Assembly (NCBI GenBank): GCA_027295745.1
Contig: JAPUKI010000166.1
Location: forward strand, 1 to 8,398
Length of the DNA stretch: 8,398 bases
Source of the DNA: Acidobacteriota bacterium
GTDB taxonomy: Bacteria > Acidobacteriota > UBA6911 > RPQK01 > JADFOI01
Direction: 5' to 3'
Part shown: positions 6,401-8,398 of the stretch, piece by piece
Numbering within the stretch: position 1 is the stretch's first letter
Layout of the letters: each line of letters begins with the position of its first letter
Notes under the pieces: generated by a model
Databases searched by the model: none
Told to the model about the DNA's origin: nothing
Seen by the model: only the letters and a program-made list of their open reading frames with translations
Translations under genes and position numbers: made by a program

Positions 6401-8398
6401 AGAGATATCGTGTTGAAAGAGAAACACACTTGTCAATTTCCCCAGAGAGAAAGAACAACTCGGCCGCCTTGCTAACGCACTTCCAATCGCTTCTCGGTAT
6501 TGCTTGGGAGTGCAGTGCCTTCTCGACTAACTCCGCCGCCTCTTTATACAGGTGGCCTTTTTCCAACCACTCGACGGCTCCCCAGATGTGCTTCCTCACC
6601 TTCACACCATCTCCAGCACCTAAGAAGTGGCGTACAAGAGTTTCTCTGGATAGTGAATGCTCCTCCTTCGAGAATTCAGTCTCAAAGAAAAGGGCAATCC
6701 GTCTATGGAGGGCTTTTCTTTCTTTGGCTGCCAAATTGCCTCGGAGCACTCGGCCAAGCCAATCGTGACTGAGAAGCACGACGGGCTTCTGGAGACTGCC
6801 CGAGATGGACACAAAGTCCAAGCGTTCCAAAAAATTCAGTCGTTCTTCCAGATGGCTCACCTGCATCTTCAGGATCTGCGCCAACCAGTCGAGGGGGATC
6901 GGTCTTTCCAACACGGACAAATTCTCCAAAAGCTGGGAACTGACCGAGTCTATCCCCTGCAGACGAGCCCGCATATTCTGGATAACCGTTGCGGGAACCG
7001 TGGATTTTCTCTCTGTTGGCTGCCATTGCCAATGTCCTGAACGAAAGGAAAGCTGTCTCGTCTCCTGCAAGAATCTCAAGAATTCATAGATGTAGTAAGG
7101 ATTCCCGGCACACTGGGACAGGACTTTCTTGTAGAATTCCTCTGAAGGCGTATCACCTAAGAGATTACTGACCAAACTTCTGACCTCCTGCTCTTGCAAG
7201 GCTCGGAGTTTGATTTCGGTCAGCACCTGCCGACGAGAGAGTTCAGACTTTAACTGCTCCCAATGCCCAGGCAGTTCATCCACCCGGTAATTGCCGATCA
7301 CCATTATGGGGAGTTCCGCACTCTCAAGAATTCTCTTGTAAATTGCAAGAGATCCCTCATCCATCCATTGCAGATCATTGACACACAAGACGACTGGCTG
7401 GCCGTTTGAGACTTGTGCCAAGAGCTGAAGAAAGTCCTGAGCGAAGGCACTTGGATGTTTGGTGGCTCTTGCAATCGGCGCCTCAGCCTCCCCTGCGATC
7501 CTATTGAAGAGCTGGGTGAAGGCTTCCAGGATACCTGCTCCACGATGATGACTCACCGTAAAAGTTTTTGCCGTGGAAATCTTGGCGATGGTCTCAAAAC
7601 GCCTCATCAAAGTCGTTTTTCCGATTCCGCTCACACCACTGATGGCCACAAAGCCGGTGGCAGGGCTCCTGAGGTATCGCTGGCTCAAATTCCGAAAATT
7701 GGCCATTGCAAGGTCCCTTCCCACCAGAACCGAGCGAAAGCGAGGCAGCACATTGAACCTGGAGCCGCAATTTCTCTTGAGCACTGCAGCTACGTATTCA
7801 GCAGAGGACGGTCGAACCCGGGGGTCCTTTTGAATCAAGTCCTGAATCAACTGCTCGATATCACTGGGGATGTCCGGATTCAGCTTTCTGGGTCTCATCG
7901 GAGACGCCACCAGCTGTTTTAATTTCAGGGAGTTCGGATCCTGCTCGCTATAGGGCTCATGTCCTGTGAAAAGATGATAGAAAACCATACCCAATGCGTA
8001 GAGATCGGTCTGATGGTTTACGTTTCCAGTGGTCAGGAACTCGGGAGCAGCATAGCGAATCCAATCTCTGTTTCCCGTTTCGCCCCGGTACTTCCCCTGC
8101 GGCACTAAGAAGTTGGCCATCAGACGGTTTTCCGAGAGGACAAATAACTGGGTGGGCTTCAGGACTCCACACAGGAAACGTTTTCGATGTAAATAAGCAA
8201 GCAGTTCTGAGAGTTGCAGCGCCAGGATTCGACGCTCTTTCCACGAACCCAAAGTCTTGACTTTCTTCGAGAGATCGGAACCCTCAACAAAATCCGATAT
8301 AAAACCGACTCGCCTGCCTCGAAAGGCCAAATCATGGACAGGAACGAGAAGAGGGTGATCCAGAGACTGCCGCCAACTCAAAAGCATCTCAAATTCCA
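3447..8398 (-). CDS. Giant regulator: pseudokinase-STAND ATPase-TPR-GAF-sigma-54 AAA+-HTH (5' end missing)
   Basis: The frame is open to the right edge, so the N-terminus is lost; numbering here is from an internal Met at 8387. Residues 1-205 have a Ser/Thr kinase fold (DHPLLVPV, AAPE at 113-116, DLYALGMVFYHLFTG). The catalytic motifs are gone: HRD is C73-G74-V75, the metal-binding Asn is Gln80 and DFG is N92-F93-L94. Residues 218-500 are a STAND/AAA_16 ATPase with Walker A GVSGIGKT (251-258) and Walker B VVLCVNDLQW (332-341). About 600-1110 are helical TPR-like repeats. About 1145-1275 is a GAF domain (GIPLSSSGELIGLLYLEH). Residues 1301-1545 are the sigma-54 activator AAA+ domain: Walker A GESGTGKE (1330-1337), sigma-54 contact loop GSFTGA (1377-1382; usually GAFTGA), Walker B GGTLFLDE (1395-1402), FREDLYHRL arginine-finger region, GNVREL at 1516-1521. 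The last 80 residues fit a divergent Fis-like helix-turn-helix (CNGKYRRVVEYFNLPNRDYK). It is a likely cytosolic ligand-sensing transcription activator, working with RpoN. Its own promoter is outside the window. Confidence 0.92.
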   Translation of the reverse strand, partial: EFEMLLSWRQSLDHPLLVPVHDLAFRGRRVGFISDFVEGSDLSKKVKTLGSWKERRILALQLSELLAYLHRKRFLCGVLKPTQLFVLSENRLMANFLVPQGKYRGETGNRDWIRYAAPEFLTTGNVNHQTDLYALGMVFYHLFTGHEPYSEQDPNSLKLKQLVASPMRPRKLNPDIPSDIEQLIQDLIQKDPRVRPSSAEYVAAVLKRNCGSRFNVLPRFRSVLVGRDLAMANFRNLSQRYLRSPATGFVAISGVSGIGKTTLMRRFETIAKISTAKTFTVSHHRGAGILEAFTQLFNRIAGEAEAPIARATKHPSAFAQDFLQLLAQVSNGQPVVLCVNDLQWMDEGSLAIYKRILESAELPIMVIGNYRVDELPGHWEQLKSELSRRQVLTEIKLRALQEQEVRSLVSNLLGDTPSEEFYKKVLSQCAGNPYYIYEFLRFLQETRQLSFRSGHWQWQPTERKSTVPATVIQNMRARLQGIDSVSSQLLENLSVLERPIPLDWLAQILKMQVSHLEERLNFLERLDFVSISGSLQKPVVLLSHDWLGRVLRGNLAAKERKALHRRIALFFETEFSKEEHSLSRETLVRHFLGAGDGVKVRKHIWGAVEWLEKGHLYKEAAELVEKALHSQAIPRSDWKCVSKAAELFFLSGEIDKCVSLSTRYLSQSPKLGDGKKAFLYWLLARAYLIKGRAKIATGFLQKALPLLRNSQNQELFAEVQGHLLCCLSSLGEYTRAGKIAKELLDRLPEIETSVWVSKQYHALCYYYELRGAVREAAGWEVRSIQVALTEGKLVPSAGRIHNLAFFNLETGQLRVAKKLAHYSLSLADKLENNELTLYAKGTLCCISRKLGQHQKANRVLLELQFVNQRSNRNPYIEAEFYLELAKNSNYQLLPERSLFYLKKCRDILGKDAFQHSLVNATLALGWSWILLGRPDRALTVVSSLNWKKIYRQRGHYFLLRAQARLMLGHHEQAWQAVCRAYDALPEYMLYYRARARLAQGRILLERANFQRAGRYIQEGLSLARGEFYFPLIVQGLTLHAKWLCARGNPSLARAYCLRALQVARQVDRPGSRAEVCHALGKVESVLGNREGAIQRYSEALQILKERLVHLSPDHRQSFIKHLILPIESDRDRLLPGGPRAVPRYLMQLRQLANWIRDTRDQTEIGRKTLQIVADSLPAMSVNILLRKFPGGPFYVAASHGRCHRTGKHLLTEAWNGEQLFLPEGAPGHLHGVHGSLGIPLSSSGELIGLLYLEHGGQGISEDEIDFLSTVASIAEIPLASRAQSHKTPIDLDRRPSLIIDDRHTIVGKHPKMQQLFEEIRRVAPTDSTVLIWGESGTGKELVARAIHSLSGRQTGPFVPINCSALPDDLIESELFGHSQGSFTGAVSHKQGLFEAASGGTLFLDEIATMPVRLQTRLLRVLDDKKVRRLGETKERPIDVRIVAATNQPLTELIRKSEFREDLYHRLNVFQIRVPHLREHLSDIPLLIRHFLEDLNRREGHEKEIAGEAISHLGGYSFAGNVRELKNIIESAYHLAEGNIISVGDISRRLDMRLVGGSPAFPHAESIVEDLVAGRVDFWRAVRDPFLKRDLSREEVREIISAGLGACNGKYRRVVEYFNLPNRDYKRFLAFLSNHNCKVDFRQFRAGTWD

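Noticed and set aside
7413..7922. 169-residue open frame on the plus strand
   Set aside because: It lies fully antisense to the STAND ATPase domain, which has clear Walker motifs; the peptide shows no family features.

Overview
The window looks like bacterial chromosome of moderate GC from an uncultured or deep-branching lineage rich in large multidomain regulators. Such proteins, and the divergent C-terminal helix-turn-helix seen here, bring Acidobacteriota or a neighbouring phylum to mind. That is an impression from the protein style, not a placement. I see no rRNA, tRNA, CRISPR array, transposase or phage gene.

Left part (1-2104): an unrecognised, strand-minus gene runs off the left edge. 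A 221-bp gap separates it from a divergent plus-strand pair: a cytosolic alpha/beta hydrolase of the LCAT/PGAP1 lipase type (522-1646) and a small one-helix membrane protein with a C-terminal coiled coil (1698-1979). A weak intrinsic terminator (2079-2104) probably closes this pair.

Middle (2105-3446): a long non-coding stretch carries a near-consensus sigma-54 promoter at 2314-2329. Two dyad symmetries lie upstream of it, where enhancer-binding proteins usually bind. A leader of about 160 nt with repeated GTGATCC words and a perfect 10-bp stem-loop precedes a four-helix membrane protein with a cytoplasmic coiled coil and no output domain (2502-2981). A second gap of 465 bp holds hairpins and short repeats only.

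Right part (3447-8398, minus strand, convergent with the membrane gene): at least 1649 residues of one giant regulator, truncated by the right edge. Domain order is protein-kinase fold, STAND-type AAA_16 ATPase, winged-helix-like region, TPR repeats, GAF domain, sigma-54 AAA+ activator domain, divergent Fis-like helix-turn-helix. The kinase domain has lost its catalytic Asp, the metal-binding Asn and the DFG Asp, so it is almost certainly a pseudokinase.

The most interesting reading is a local circuit: the giant protein may sense a ligand through pseudokinase/STAND/TPR/GAF modules and activate sigma-54 promoters, the one visible candidate being that of the adjacent membrane gene. The sequence supports each part separately; the link between them is inference.
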